Shown here: piece by piece, positions 26,817 through 36,452 of the stretch
Position numbering within the stretch: position 1 is the first letter of the stretch
How the letters are laid out: each line of letters starts with the position of its first letter
Assembly (NCBI GenBank): GCA_014529385.2
Contig: CM043946.1
Coordinates: 21,630,577-21,694,576 of the forward strand
DNA length: 64,000 nt
Direction of reading: 5' to 3'
Source: Adiantum capillus-veneris
Taxonomy: Eukaryota > Streptophyta > Polypodiopsida > Polypodiales > Pteridaceae
Translations under genes and position numbers: made by a program
The notes under the pieces: generated by a model
What the model was told of the DNA's origin: nothing
The model's database searches: none
The model's input: the letters and a program-made list of their open reading frames with translations, nothing else

Positions 26817-29176
26817 TGCTCGGGCTGCTTTGAAACGTATCGGCAATGATCAAGCAAACACAAATATATATTTAAGAAAGAGAGAGAAAGGGGGAGGGGG
26901 TGCTTGTTGCATTAATACCTTCTTACAAATCTGTCATGACAAATCAAAGTGAGATTAGTACTTGTTCAACATAGCTTGCGTAAATTCACCACAACACATC
27001 ACTAGAAAAGCCACCCCAATCACTGTCTTAAGGCCAGGGGAGTCCTCTCCACCCTGTCGCCCTCTTACAGTATGTGGGATTTATGGCTAGATTGATGACA
27101 ACACCAGAGACAAGCTATCAAGAACTTGAAAAAAAACCAAGACACTTACGCATCATTGTTGTCCATTACTTCACGTTGGAAAGGAGACAAAATATCCAAG
27201 ATTAGTCCAAATCCACCCTCCTTGATTCAGCGAATGTTGGGCTTACACTAGTAGGAGAAATGATAGATTTCCTACTCTCAATTGAATGATCACTCTCTCT
27301 CTTACAATGGCATAGATTTCCCTTGCTAATCCCCTATTACAACACATGCACATGCATAAGACAATGAGCTTCCACTCAAGAGCTCCTTCTAGAGAGGTTG
27401 AGCTTGGCTTCTCAAGCTATAGCATAGTGCTCTTGCTTATGGCTTCCCCCTTTTATGCTAGCTACACCCTCCTTTTATAGCAATTTTGAAGGCTAGGGTT
27501 ACTCCTCTAACCATGGTTGAGTTAGATTTTCAGCAATTTATCTAATTTCTTTTGCTTGGAATTATCAAGAAGTTGGTGGGGAAAGAGAGAGGAGAGAAAT
27601 GGAGGTGATAGGACTTTTCATAGTGGGTTAGTGTTAGTAGAGTTAGTATTAATTTACAAATGGAATTGAATATTTACAATGGGAGTATCCATGTAGGATA
27701 CAAATAAGGAAGAAAAACTCTTAAGAGGTAAGAAAAGGTGGATTTCTTACAAGGTTGATGCTCCAAGTGTCTTGAGTAGGGCCAATTTTGACGCTTGTTG
27801 ACGGTCCACTAGCTTTGACGGTACATTTTTTCTCCACTCTTGACCTTCCTTGAGAGACAAGGTAATTGAAGCTGAGTAATCAACCACCATGATGCTATCT
27901 TTTAAGAGAAGAGGCTGAATTTTGTGGTTTTTTGATAGATATGGGTAATTTGGAGGAGGAAAAATGAGACTAGGTGGTCAATTTTGGAATGGAATTGTGT
28001 GTGGGAGGTATGAGTTCACCATGGTTTCTCTTATTCTTCAAGGTTGAGGAGAAGGTGAGTAGTGTGCAGAGAGGAGTGGTGAGAGAGATGGGGATGATGA
28101 GTGGAGAAGTGTGTGTGAAAGAGGAAAATGATAAAGTGGAAGAGAGAGTGTGGCTGCATAGCATGGGAAAACTGGGGTCCACTAAAAAAATCATAGCTCA
28201 CAGCTGGTAGCTCCAAAAATCATGAAAAAATTTGGGGTGATTATTCAGAGCGTGGGCTACATTTTCTCTTTTGACCACTGCTCCAAATTCGGAGTGGAGA
28301 TAGGTGCCAAAATTCTCACCAAAAAGCCTGTTTTTTATGCCTGCAAAAGTCTTTTAGTGGTCCCCTCCTTTGTTGAATTTTTACAATGCATCCAAGAGTG
28401 AGCCCCTCCTTTGTCATATTATAATACAAAGCATTCAAGTTGCCCTTGACCCATGCATGGAGGAGGATTATTGGTGAAATAAGAAATATATACATGGTGG
28501 GACTAGTGTATGGACTATTCATGGACTTTAGCTCAATGAGCACATGGTGTTAGAATAATGAGTAAAAATAATAATAAAAATATGGAGGAGTTATGGATAT
28601 GGAAAGATATTGGAATCATATGATATGGTCCCTCCTTGAATTATTTTGGGTGAAAGAGGAAAAGGTATGCAAGTAAATAATATAATAAAAGTAACCAATG
28701 AGTAGAAATCAAATTTTTTTTTTCACGAGGGTGAGGGTGAAAATGTGGGAGTGATTTGTATAAAGGAAAAATATGAGGTTAGAGTATGTACATATTGGCA
28801 AAAAAAATAAAAATAAAAAATATAATTATGGTGTAAGAGGATGAAAGAAGGTGTACATAAAACACATACCTAAGTAGAAATATTTAAATAAAATACCAAA
28901 ATAATTATTAAAAATCCCTATATTTAGGCCATATATACAATGAAATATTTACACACAAAGAGGCCATAATATACTTTTATTTTTTTTATTTTTTTTGGCT
29001 CACCTAGCCCAGTGACTAGCTAGCTGAGGGTTTTTAAGAAGATATGGGAAAAGTCTCGTGACTCACGCACGCCTATGTACAGTGAAATGGTAGGGATAGC
29101 CACAGTGTTTGGGTGATTTTGGTAGGGTGAGGTAACTCACTGTGGTTATTACAAAGAGCCGAAAAAACGGCTATCA
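26506..29176 (-). repeat. 3' LTR (2671 bp)
   Basis: Left copy. On the + strand it starts TGAGGCGG and ends GGCTATCA; in element orientation it starts TGATAGCC. It holds (GA)23 at 26768-26813. Short open frames inside (27970-28216, 28316-28543) recur unchanged in the other LTR and are not genes on this evidence. Confidence 0.95.
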
Positions 29177-29195
29177 TTAGCCCTCCCCCTGGATG
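29177..29195 (-). promoter_or_regulatory. Polypurine tract
   Basis: In element orientation it reads CCAGGGGGAGGGCTAA and is followed directly by the LTR start TGATAG. It lies about 10 bases after the gag-pol stop. Confidence 0.85.
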
Positions 29196-29204
29196 ATGGT
29201 ATAT

Positions 29205-32200
29205 TCATGTACCATCATAGAGCATCTTTTCCAAAGAGAGTGCTTCAGAGTCCTTGACGAGATCTTCATTGTTTGGCCCCTCATAATTTTGGCTGGAGTT
29301 ACACTCATGCTTCATGTAACAATACTTACATGAGACAGCGGCCTTTGGACAGATCTTTGGTAGATCCTTTGGTAGAAGGCGACTCAAATAGGGCTTCAAG
29401 CGATACCCGTTTACCTTCCTGGAGAGCTCTTTACCATTCAAGTCCATAAGCTGATAGTAGCTAGAATTGAAAGCCTTCTTGACTATGTATGGCCCTTGCC
29501 ATCTAGTTTCAAACTTGGCATCAAAACGATTGTCAAGTCGATTGTCATACCTTAGCACAAGCTCTCCTTCCTTGATGCCTTTGTCCTTCAGTTTCTTGTC
29601 GTGCGTTTCTTTCCCTTGTGTGGCTTTCCTCTTGTAGCACTCGTATGCTGCTTCTCTTTTCCACTCAAGCTCCACTAACGTAAGAAGTCGATCCATCCAT
29701 ACCTCTTGATCATCTTGTGCTGATTTGCCATGAAGTCGCATTGTTGGAATGTTTAGCTCAATTGGCTGTAAAGCCTCTTGACCATAGACCAAGTGAAATG
29801 GTGTGAACTCCGTGGCTTCCCTATATGTGGTTCGATACGCCCACAAGGCACCATCCAAGAAGTCATCCCATAATTTTGTCTTGTTTTGAACCATCTTTCT
29901 AATGATTCCTGCAATGACACCATTAGCCTTCTCCACCAAACCATTTGACTGTGGGTAGTATGGTGTGCTATGACGATGTAGAATGTGAAGCTCTTCACAA
30001 ACTTCTGTGAGCAATCCTTTTCTAAACCCTGGACCATTATCAGAAACAATCTCCAAAGGTGTGCCAAATCTACAACAAATGTGAGTGTAGACGAATTTGC
30101 TTACTGTCTTCTCATTTACCTTTGCCACACTTTGTGCTTCCACCCACCTAGTCATATAGTCTACAGCCACTAGAATGTAGAGTTTACCATTTTTTGTCCT
30201 AGGCAGAGGACCCATAGCATCAATGCCCCACTTTTCAAAGGGTCCATTTGCAAGCACTATTTGCCTCGGGCCATGCACCAACCTTCTATTTCCATTTATC
30301 TGACAAGTGTGACAGCTTTTACACCAATGTTGAACATCCACATGCAAACTTGGCCAAACATACCCCGAAAGAAAAATCTTCTTCACAGTTAATTCTTGGG
30401 CAAAATGACCACCACATGCCTCTTCATGCAAACCTTTTAGAATGGCTGGAATTTCCTTAATAGTTGGTACTCGTCTGCACACTTGATCCTTCCCTCTTTG
30501 ATAGAGGGAGCCTTCTAGGAAGAGATATACGCTTGCCTTCTTCATGAGTCTCCTCTTCTGAGCTTTTGTGAATTCTGGTGGAAACTCACCCTCCAAAATG
30601 TAGCCAATGATGGGAGCCAATGACTCCAATCCCTGGTACCTCGGTTGCTTCACAGCAGCCGCCACCATGATGACCTGCACTTCTTTCTTTACACATGCAA
30701 CGGCTTGTTGTGCAAGTAAATCAGCATCTTCATTCTGTTTCCTAGGAATATGATATAGTTGCACTTCTTCAAATTGATTAAACAATCTACGAATGGCATG
30801 AACTTTTGTCGGTAAGCTCTCATTCTTGCATGCCCAAATGCCTAAAATCTGTTTAACAATGAGAAGTGCATCTCCCTTTACCATGAGGCGTTGTATCCCT
30901 TGGCCAATGCACATCTTCAAACCATGAAGTAGAGTGTCATATTCTGCTTCATTGTTGCTAGCTGAACTTGGTAGATTGAACTTCTCTTTCATGACCACCT
31001 GTCCACTTGGGTTGAGCAACACTAGCCCTCCCCCTGCTTTTCCTGTGGCTCGTCGAAAAGCTCCATCAAAGAACAAGGTAAAAGCATTGGGAATACTTTT
31101 TGGTGGTGGCAATGGTAGGGTCTTTACTTCAGGCACCTTAATCTCCTTTTCGTGCACCCTATAAGTGAGAATCCCTGCCAATTGTGCACGCACACTATCT
31201 TCTACCTTGAAAGAGTATTGGAACTCTTGCAACTCCATAATCCACTTTGAGATCCTAGTACTAAGATTCATTTGAGATGACACCCAAGGGAACAAATTTT
31301 CTGCAGTGAGAATTACAAAAGGTTTTGGTAGCAGGTAGGATCTAAACTTTCTCACCGCAAACATGAGAGAAAGCATCATGAGTTCTGCTTCTGTGTAGTC
31401 TCTCTCCAAAGCATTCATGACCCTACTAGCAAAGTAGATGGGTCGCATCCTTGTACTGTGGGGGTCTTGTTGTAGCAACACAGCACCAATTGTTTCTTTC
31501 CCAACACTAGAGCTAACAAAGAATGTGTACTCCCAACAAGGAGGCATGAGTGTTGGTAGCTCTGACAAAATGACTTTAATGTTACAAAAGTACTCTTCAA
31601 GCTCATCAGACCATGCAAATTCTACTTGTTGTGTCAACTTTTGCAAAGGGTGAAGTAACTCCGAGGCTAAGTGAATGAAGCGTGACATATACTTCACCTT
31701 TTGAATGAATGAGATGACCTCCTTAAGACTCTTGGGTGATGGTAGCTCAATAAGAGCCTTTGCCTTCGAAGGATCCACTTCAATGCCTTTGTAAGAAACT
31801 TTATGACCAAGCAAGATTACTTCATCCTCACCTATATGGCACTTGTCGGGGTTGAGTTGACCTCCCATGTCGTAGAGCTTCTTTAAACCTTCTTCTACCC
31901 TTTGTAGATGCAATGATTTTGAGCTATAAATACAGAAATCATCAATGAACACCCTAATTGACTTTCCAAAGAATGCTTGAAACACCATATTCATGAAACG
32001 TTGGAATGTTGCAGGAGCATTTGTCAGACCAAATGGCATCACTCTAAAAGCATAACAACCCCAAGGAGTGATAAAGGTTGTTTTTAATTGATCCTCCAGT
32101 GCAATCCCTATTTGAAAGTAACCTGAGTAACCATCGCACACAGTGTACTTCTCATGACCAGCTACCTCATTTAGTATCTCATCCTGGAATGGGAGGGGAA

Positions 32201-34484
32201 AGTGATCTCTCTTTGTTGCCTCATTGAGGGGACGGTAATCCACACACACCCTCCACTTGCCGTTCTTCTTAGGAGTGACAACAACAGGAGAGACCCACTC
32301 TGAATTCTCCACTGGATAAATGAACCCTGCTGCTAGAAGCTTTCTTACCTCCTTGAGTAAAGCCTGCTCCTTGATGACTCCTAGCCTTCGTAGCTTCTGA
32401 GCCTTAGGTGTGGCCTCTGGCTTCAACTCAATTTTGTGTTGAACAGCATCTACTCCACGCACATCGGTGTAGTCTTTAGCAAAAAGCCTAGGAAACTTCC
32501 TTAGCACACATTTGAACTCCTCTCTTTCATTCTTTGTAAGTGTTGTTGATAGCATACCTTCCAGCATCCCTTCATCTTGATCACCTTCGTTCTCTTGAGG
32601 ACCTACCTCCTCCAAGCCTTGACAAGAGGTCTCTTGGTTGCTTGGCTTAAACCTTACCCCCATGACTTCGATGGAAGACTCCTCTTCAGTAATGCTGCCG
32701 CTACTTTCTTCTTCTGAAGTGCTATCGGTCCAACCTTCTTCCGTCTCACTTTGAGATGATTCTTCATGGAGCTCCTCTTGGCGTTGCTCCTTCATGTCAA
32801 AGACAACCTTCTTGTGATTGTCATTCCTGCAAATTAGCTTTCCACTCTCCCAATCCTGCAAAGCTCGCATTTTCATTAGCCATGGTCTTCCTAGGATAAA
32901 TGGGTAACCATTTCCCTTGGTAGACATGACATAGAAATCCACTGCCTTCTTAATGCCAAAGGCCTCCACAAAAACATTTTTACAAATGCCTACGCACCTA
33001 GCCTTGCTATTGTTTGCCATCTTGACCCTAATTTCAGGTGTCTCATGGATGTGCATGCCTAGTTTTTGCATGAGTCCCTCTGTCATGATGCAAATTTGTG
33101 CACCCCCATCCACTAGACCTTTCCTAACCAATCTCCCTTTGATGTAACAGTCTAGCACCGGTGTAATGTCCTCATTCATTTCAGCTTGTGCAATTTTTAC
33201 AACAGGCACACTCTCTTTTACCTTTCTCCTAGTGCTAATTGCCCTTGTTAAATCCCTCCTAACTTGTGGACATAATGCAAGAAATTGAGGCCATGAAATA
33301 TCAGGACCCTTACCTCTCATGTCTTCCAACAAGTTGTACGGAGCCATACCATGTCCAAGAGGGAAGTCTTGGAGGTTGATACGACGTCGAGTCCTCTTGG
33401 TTTCCTTGGTTCCCTTTGCCTTCTTGCCTTGTCCATGGTCACTCTGTGATGTGACTCCTTCTTTCTCTTTACCTTTTCCTCGGCCACGCTTAATTCCATT
33501 GGCTTCCATGTCAACCTCATTTGAATTTGTCACCTCTACCACATGCACATTTGGATCTGGCAAAGGTGGAACTCCTTCTACCCCTTGTGGAGGTGGTCTT
33601 GGTCCATTTGGCCTTTGTAGAAGCCTTGGTTGTTGACCAGTTCCTTCACCTGCATTCATCACTGGGTAATTCAAGTTAGGCCTCCCTGGCTCCCCACGGG
33701 GCCAAGGACAATTATACATCCCATGTCCAGACTCTCCGCAATTCCAACATTGCAAGACTCTCCTAGGTCGTGGATCTCGCTCTTCAGACTTCTTTGCTTG
33801 TCCCTTTGGACCTACAGCTTGTGCAAGGTGAATTGACAGGCTGCTTAAAGATTCGTTTAGCTTCTCAATTACTTCCGCCGTTACCTCAGGAAGCTCCCTC
33901 GATGTTGATGCTTGTGACTTACCTTTGGGTCTAAGACCTTCTATTGGAACCTCTCCCCTTAAGCACTTGAGTTTCCTATACTTCTCAGCAGCCCTAGTTT
34001 CAGCTGCATCAAAAGTAGCAGGTGCACCCGCCTCAACTTTTACCTTAAGGTCAGGAAAGAGTCCGGCTATGAACCTCTCCTTCTTTAAAAATTCTGCACC
34101 ATCACCAGGGTTAGCAACATTTCGTATCCATAGAGCCCAAAGACGTAGAAACTCTTGCTTGTACAAGTAGTAGTCATCTAAGTCTTTTTGCTTATGAGAA
34201 ACAATGTCTTGCCATAGTTTCTGAGTGTTTTGGGGATCAAAGAAGTATCTCTTAAAACGATTTAAAACTTCTGTGTAATTCCCCTTAACTTCCTCAGGCA
34301 AAGAGTCAAACCAAGTACTAGCATCTTTCCTAAGGACCACCTCAAACATTTCTACACGTTCTTGATCGGTTACTATCCTCTTGATACGGCAAGACATCTT
34401 GAAATTTGCTAAAAATAATTCTGCATCCTCTCCAGGCTCTCCAAAGAAAAGAGGATATCCAGACATTTGGCGTTGGCTCTCCAT
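29205..34484 (-). CDS. gag-pol: Gag-Pol polyprotein, Tat-like, intact (1759 aa)
   Basis: One open frame. Order: Gag (about 1-240); zinc knuckle CWNCGESGHGMYNC at 246-259; protease with LVDGGAQ, catalytic Asp 459, and FILGRPWL; RT with VCDGYSGYFQ near 785 and FIDDF at 846-850; a first RNase H; a second, archaeal-type RNase H starting FFDGA at about 1140; and integrase. The second RNase H keeps its acidic residues (FFDGA, NNEAEY, KGDALL, EDADLLAQQ). The first has FVSSSVG where the catalytic Asp is expected, so it looks inactive, as is known for Tat elements with two RNase H domains. Integrase has an HHCC finger and DD35E: GIDAMGP, SDNGPGF with Asp 1482, LVEKAN. Protease uses DGGA instead of DSGA or DTGA. 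The start is the first ATG, 49 bases after ORF B2. It probably supports an active element. Confidence 0.95.
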   Translation of the reverse strand: MESQRQMSGYPLFFGEPGEDAELFLANFKMSCRIKRIVTDQERVEMFEVVLRKDASTWFDSLPEEVKGNYTEVLNRFKRYFFDPQNTQKLWQDIVSHKQKDLDDYYLYKQEFLRLWALWIRNVANPGDGAEFLKKERFIAGLFPDLKVKVEAGAPATFDAAETRAAEKYRKLKCLRGEVPIEGLRPKGKSQASTSRELPEVTAEVIEKLNESLSSLSIHLAQAVGPKGQAKKSEERDPRPRRVLQCWNCGESGHGMYNCPWPRGEPGRPNLNYPVMNAGEGTGQQPRLLQRPNGPRPPPQGVEGVPPLPDPNVHVVEVTNSNEVDMEANGIKRGRGKGKEKEGVTSQSDHGQGKKAKGTKETKRTRRRINLQDFPLGHGMAPYNLLEDMRGKGPDISWPQFLALCPQVRRDLTRAISTRRKVKESVPVVKIAQAEMNEDITPVLDCYIKGRLVRKGLVDGGAQICIMTEGLMQKLGMHIHETPEIRVKMANNSKARCVGICKNVFVEAFGIKKAVDFYVMSTKGNGYPFILGRPWLMKMRALQDWESGKLICRNDNHKKVVFDMKEQRQEELHEESSQSETEEGWTDSTSEEESSGSITEEESSIEVMGVRFKPSNQETSCQGLEEVGPQENEGDQDEGMLEGMLSTTLTKNEREEFKCVLRKFPRLFAKDYTDVRGVDAVQHKIELKPEATPKAQKLRRLGVIKEQALLKEVRKLLAAGFIYPVENSEWVSPVVVTPKKNGKWRVCVDYRPLNEATKRDHFPLPFQDEILNEVAGHEKYTVCDGYSGYFQIGIALEDQLKTTFITPWGCYAFRVMPFGLTNAPATFQRFMNMVFQAFFGKSIRVFIDDFCIYSSKSLHLQRVEEGLKKLYDMGGQLNPDKCHIGEDEVILLGHKVSYKGIEVDPSKAKALIELPSPKSLKEVISFIQKVKYMSRFIHLASELLHPLQKLTQQVEFAWSDELEEYFCNIKVILSELPTLMPPCWEYTFFVSSSVGKETIGAVLLQQDPHSTRMRPIYFASRVMNALERDYTEAELMMLSLMFAVRKFRSYLLPKPFVILTAENLFPWVSSQMNLSTRISKWIMELQEFQYSFKVEDSVRAQLAGILTYRVHEKEIKVPEVKTLPLPPPKSIPNAFTLFFDGAFRRATGKAGGGLVLLNPSGQVVMKEKFNLPSSASNNEAEYDTLLHGLKMCIGQGIQRLMVKGDALLIVKQILGIWACKNESLPTKVHAIRRLFNQFEEVQLYHIPRKQNEDADLLAQQAVACVKKEVQVIMVAAAVKQPRYQGLESLAPIIGYILEGEFPPEFTKAQKRRLMKKASVYLFLEGSLYQRGKDQVCRRVPTIKEIPAILKGLHEEACGGHFAQELTVKKIFLSGYVWPSLHVDVQHWCKSCHTCQINGNRRLVHGPRQIVLANGPFEKWGIDAMGPLPRTKNGKLYILVAVDYMTRWVEAQSVAKVNEKTVSKFVYTHICCRFGTPLEIVSDNGPGFRKGLLTEVCEELHILHRHSTPYYPQSNGLVEKANGVIAGIIRKMVQNKTKLWDDFLDGALWAYRTTYREATEFTPFHLVYGQEALQPIELNIPTMRLHGKSAQDDQEVWMDRLLTLVELEWKREAAYECYKRKATQGKETHDKKLKDKGIKEGELVLRYDNRLDNRFDAKFETRWQGPYIVKKAFNSSYYQLMDLNGKELSRKVNGYRLKPYLSRLLPKDLPKICPKAAVSCKYCYMKHECNSSQNYEGPNNEDLVKDSEALSLEKMLYDGT

Positions 34485-34533
34485 TATTATGAAAGATTAC
34501 AACACGAGTTACAATAAGGGATACAATAGAGAT

Positions 34534-35016
34534 CTAGAACCACTCGCCTGCAAATGAAGAAGTGAGAAAATACCACTCTAGGTTTTCTTCTTCAGCTATC
34601 CAAGCTTCAATAAGGTCTCGATTTGTTTGATCAAAACAAAAGGGTAGACTATTGATGAGCTCTAAGAAGGGTTGAAATTCTTCAAAGCTAAGGCGATAAA
34701 CAGAAATCTCTAGAACTTCCTTTTCTGGATCCAAAAGAGCAACCACGTCCCAAGTGATAAATTGCACTTGCTCTACAATTCCCAATGCACAAGCAGTTTG
34801 TATAAAAACTAGATCTTCATGCTCGTCGAAGGCCGTGAGAAAGTAGCAATTGACTAGGAGCTCCTTTCCTTAGAGTTCCACACAGTCGGAGTGAGGCAAC
34901 CTTCTCACAATTTCATAAAGAACATCCTCATCAAGTCCAATCAAGTTTGCAAGATTTAAAGACTCCACTTGTGCTACAAAATTCCTGGACAAAAACTCCT
35001 TAGGATTATGGTTAAA
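34534..35016 (-). pseudogene. Leader ORF B2, paralogue of B1, broken by a stop
   Basis: The frame is open from just after a stop at 35017-35019 down to 34534, except for TAA at 34870-34872. Translation contains LDEDVLYEIVRRLPHSD, then after the stop DLVFIQTACALGIVEQVQF, YRLSFEEFQPFLELINSLPF and DLIEAWIAEEE. These align in order with B1 (LPIELQEQVVRRLPHNK, AFIQLVCALRLVNRVKF, HRLTFGEFFPHLHLINSLPF, ELFRACLNKES). The first motif resembles the core of an F-box (LP..L..EI..RLP), tentatively. No ATG precedes the stop; the only ATG-started part is 34785-34534 (83 aa). It ends 49 bases before gag-pol. Function unknown. Confidence 0.7.
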
Positions 35017-35038
35017 TCATTCAAAAGCATAAAGAGAT

Positions 35039-35593
35039 TTACAATGTCTCTATGAACAAAGTGTCATAGAAAGTAGAGAAGGATGAGAATTTATACAAAT
35101 TTGCAATCTTCTCTGTGCTCTCTTTATTAAGACAAGCTCTGAATAGCTCCCTATCTCCTTTGTTGAAAACGAAAGGAAGACTATTAATAAGATGCAAATG
35201 AGGGAAAAATTCACCAAATGTGAGTCTATGAAGCATGAACTCTGGCCGCAAGTTTCCTGAAGAGTCTTCCTCAATGGTGAAATGCACTCGCCAAACGCCA
35301 AATTTCACTCTATTTACCAATCTTAGGGCACACACTAGTTGGATGAATGCGCGGTCTTCCTTAGTGCCCAACAACAAGAGGAAAATGGAATCAACGCGTA
35401 GGACCTTCCGTCTTAACTTCACCACCCTCTTGTTATGAGGGAGACGCCTTACTACTTGCTCCTGCAACTCAATTGGTAATAGAGCTAGATCTCTAAGGAT
35501 TGAACTTTCACTGCACACACATTCCCAGTTAGAACAAATGATCGTTTTTTTGTTTCTTGTAACAACTTGGACAAAGAAAAAACAAACATACAC
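35039..35593 (-). CDS. Leader ORF B1 (184 aa), unknown, F-box-like motif
   Basis: Complete ORF upstream of gag in a recent element. Residues 1-10 are hydrophobic (MYVCFFFVQV). Residues 38-54 (LLPIELQEQVVRRLPHN) look like an F-box helix pair. 80-102 (DRAFIQLVCALRLVNRVKF) and 121-141 (ending INSLPF) are shared with B2. F-box proteins link targets to SCF ubiquitin ligases, but this likeness is a short motif judged by eye and may be chance. It starts 26 bases after A2 ends. It has no retroviral protein motif. It could be a captured plant gene fragment that then duplicated, or an old accessory gene of this lineage. Confidence 0.65.
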   Translation of the reverse strand: MYVCFFFVQVVTRNKKTIICSNWECVCSESSILRDLALLPIELQEQVVRRLPHNKRVVKLRRKVLRVDSIFLLLLGTKEDRAFIQLVCALRLVNRVKFGVWRVHFTIEEDSSGNLRPEFMLHRLTFGEFFPHLHLINSLPFVFNKGDRELFRACLNKESTEKIANLYKFSSFSTFYDTLFIETL

Positions 35594-35619
35594 ACTACTT
35601 TGTCGGGCTGCACTTCATT

Positions 35620-35838
35620 TTAAAATAAAATGAACACATGTACATCAAAAGAAGTGTGGTAGTTGATGAGAGGTAGAATGACAGGGTTTGGTGATGCAAG
35701 AATTTCTCCTGCTCTTTGGGCACCAAACATGAACACCATTCGTTGTTGAAAATGGATCTTTCTACTAATTGCAACGTTTATTCTAATGTGTGGAGTAAAA
35801 TGAAAGGGAAAAACCTCTATTCCTGGGCCATTATCCAT
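35620..35838 (-). CDS. Leader ORF A2 (72 aa), paralogue of A1
   Basis: Starts MDNGPGIEVFPFHF and ends SFDVHVFILF. It aligns along its length with A1: NVAISRKIHFQQR with IIVSTKLQFQRVI; ASPNPVILPLINY with ASVNPFILPLIRY; DVHVFILF with DVYIFVLF. The hydrophobic C-terminus is conserved in both. It lies 21 bases after A1 and 26 before B1. No known motif. The shared start (M, N or D, then polar) and shared end support a real, duplicated coding unit. Confidence 0.6.
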   Translation of the reverse strand: MDNGPGIEVFPFHFTPHIRINVAISRKIHFQQRMVFMFGAQRAGEILASPNPVILPLINYHTSFDVHVFILF

Positions 35839-35859
35839 GGCCTATGCATGTCCTAATGC

Positions 35860-36072
35860 TTAAAACAAAACAAAAATATAGACGTCCAAACTAAGGTCGT
35901 ACCTAATGAGAGGCAAAATAAAAGGATTTACTGAAGCGTTTATCTCGGCAAACCTAAGAGGACCTAAAATTCTACGAATGACACGTTGAAATTGCAACTT
36001 AGTACTAACAATTATGTGTACCTTTTGCCTTGCAATGGGAATGAAGGGATCATACAAAGCTTCGTGATTCAT
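35860..36072 (-). CDS. Leader ORF A1 (70 aa), paralogue of A2
   Basis: First ORF after the PBS, about 53 bases downstream of it. Starts MNHEALYDPFIPIARQ and ends LDVYIFVLF. It matches A2 as described there, with the best kept block NPFILPLIRY. Too short to place in a family. Being first in the transcript, it would be translated most readily by scanning ribosomes, and all later ORFs would need reinitiation, leaky scanning or splicing. Confidence 0.6.
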   Translation of the reverse strand: MNHEALYDPFIPIARQKVHIIVSTKLQFQRVIRRILGPLRFAEINASVNPFILPLIRYDLSLDVYIFVLF

Positions 36073-36125
36073 GCAAACTACTTGACTATGCTAAAGGTTG
36101 ATTCTACACAAAAATACACAAGCCG

Positions 36126-36143
36126 TCCTCAGTGGGGGCACCA
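36126..36143 (-). promoter_or_regulatory. Primer binding site
   Basis: Minus strand reads TGGTGCCCCCACTGAGGA, starting four bases after the end of the 5' LTR. The pattern resembles the tRNA-Asp-type PBS common in Athila/Tat elements but is not an exact match I can name. Confidence 0.75.
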
Positions 36144-36147
36144 AAAT

Positions 36148-36406
36148 TGAGGCGGTCCGGGGCGGGCAACAAGAAGAGTGGCCTCTAGACACCCTTCAAG
36201 GCTCCCGTGCTGCTCAATGGGGCTGGGGCACAACACAACACAAACCAAAACAACAAACCCACCGCCAAATCCCAACTACACAAGGGGCACCACCTAATTT
36301 AAGAGCGAACTAGGACGCAAAAGAGGAGAATCGTTAGAGCAACCCACAAACAAGCAAGGAATTTACACTAACCCTAACACCAATGGAATACTCTCACACA
36401 CTAAAA

Positions 36407-36452
<46 letters not shown>

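Noticed and set aside
27970-28543. Small open frames inside the Tat-like LTR (repeated at 37605-38178).
   Set aside because: Identity between copies reflects the recent LTR duplication, not coding constraint. Overlapping frames on both strands, no motif.
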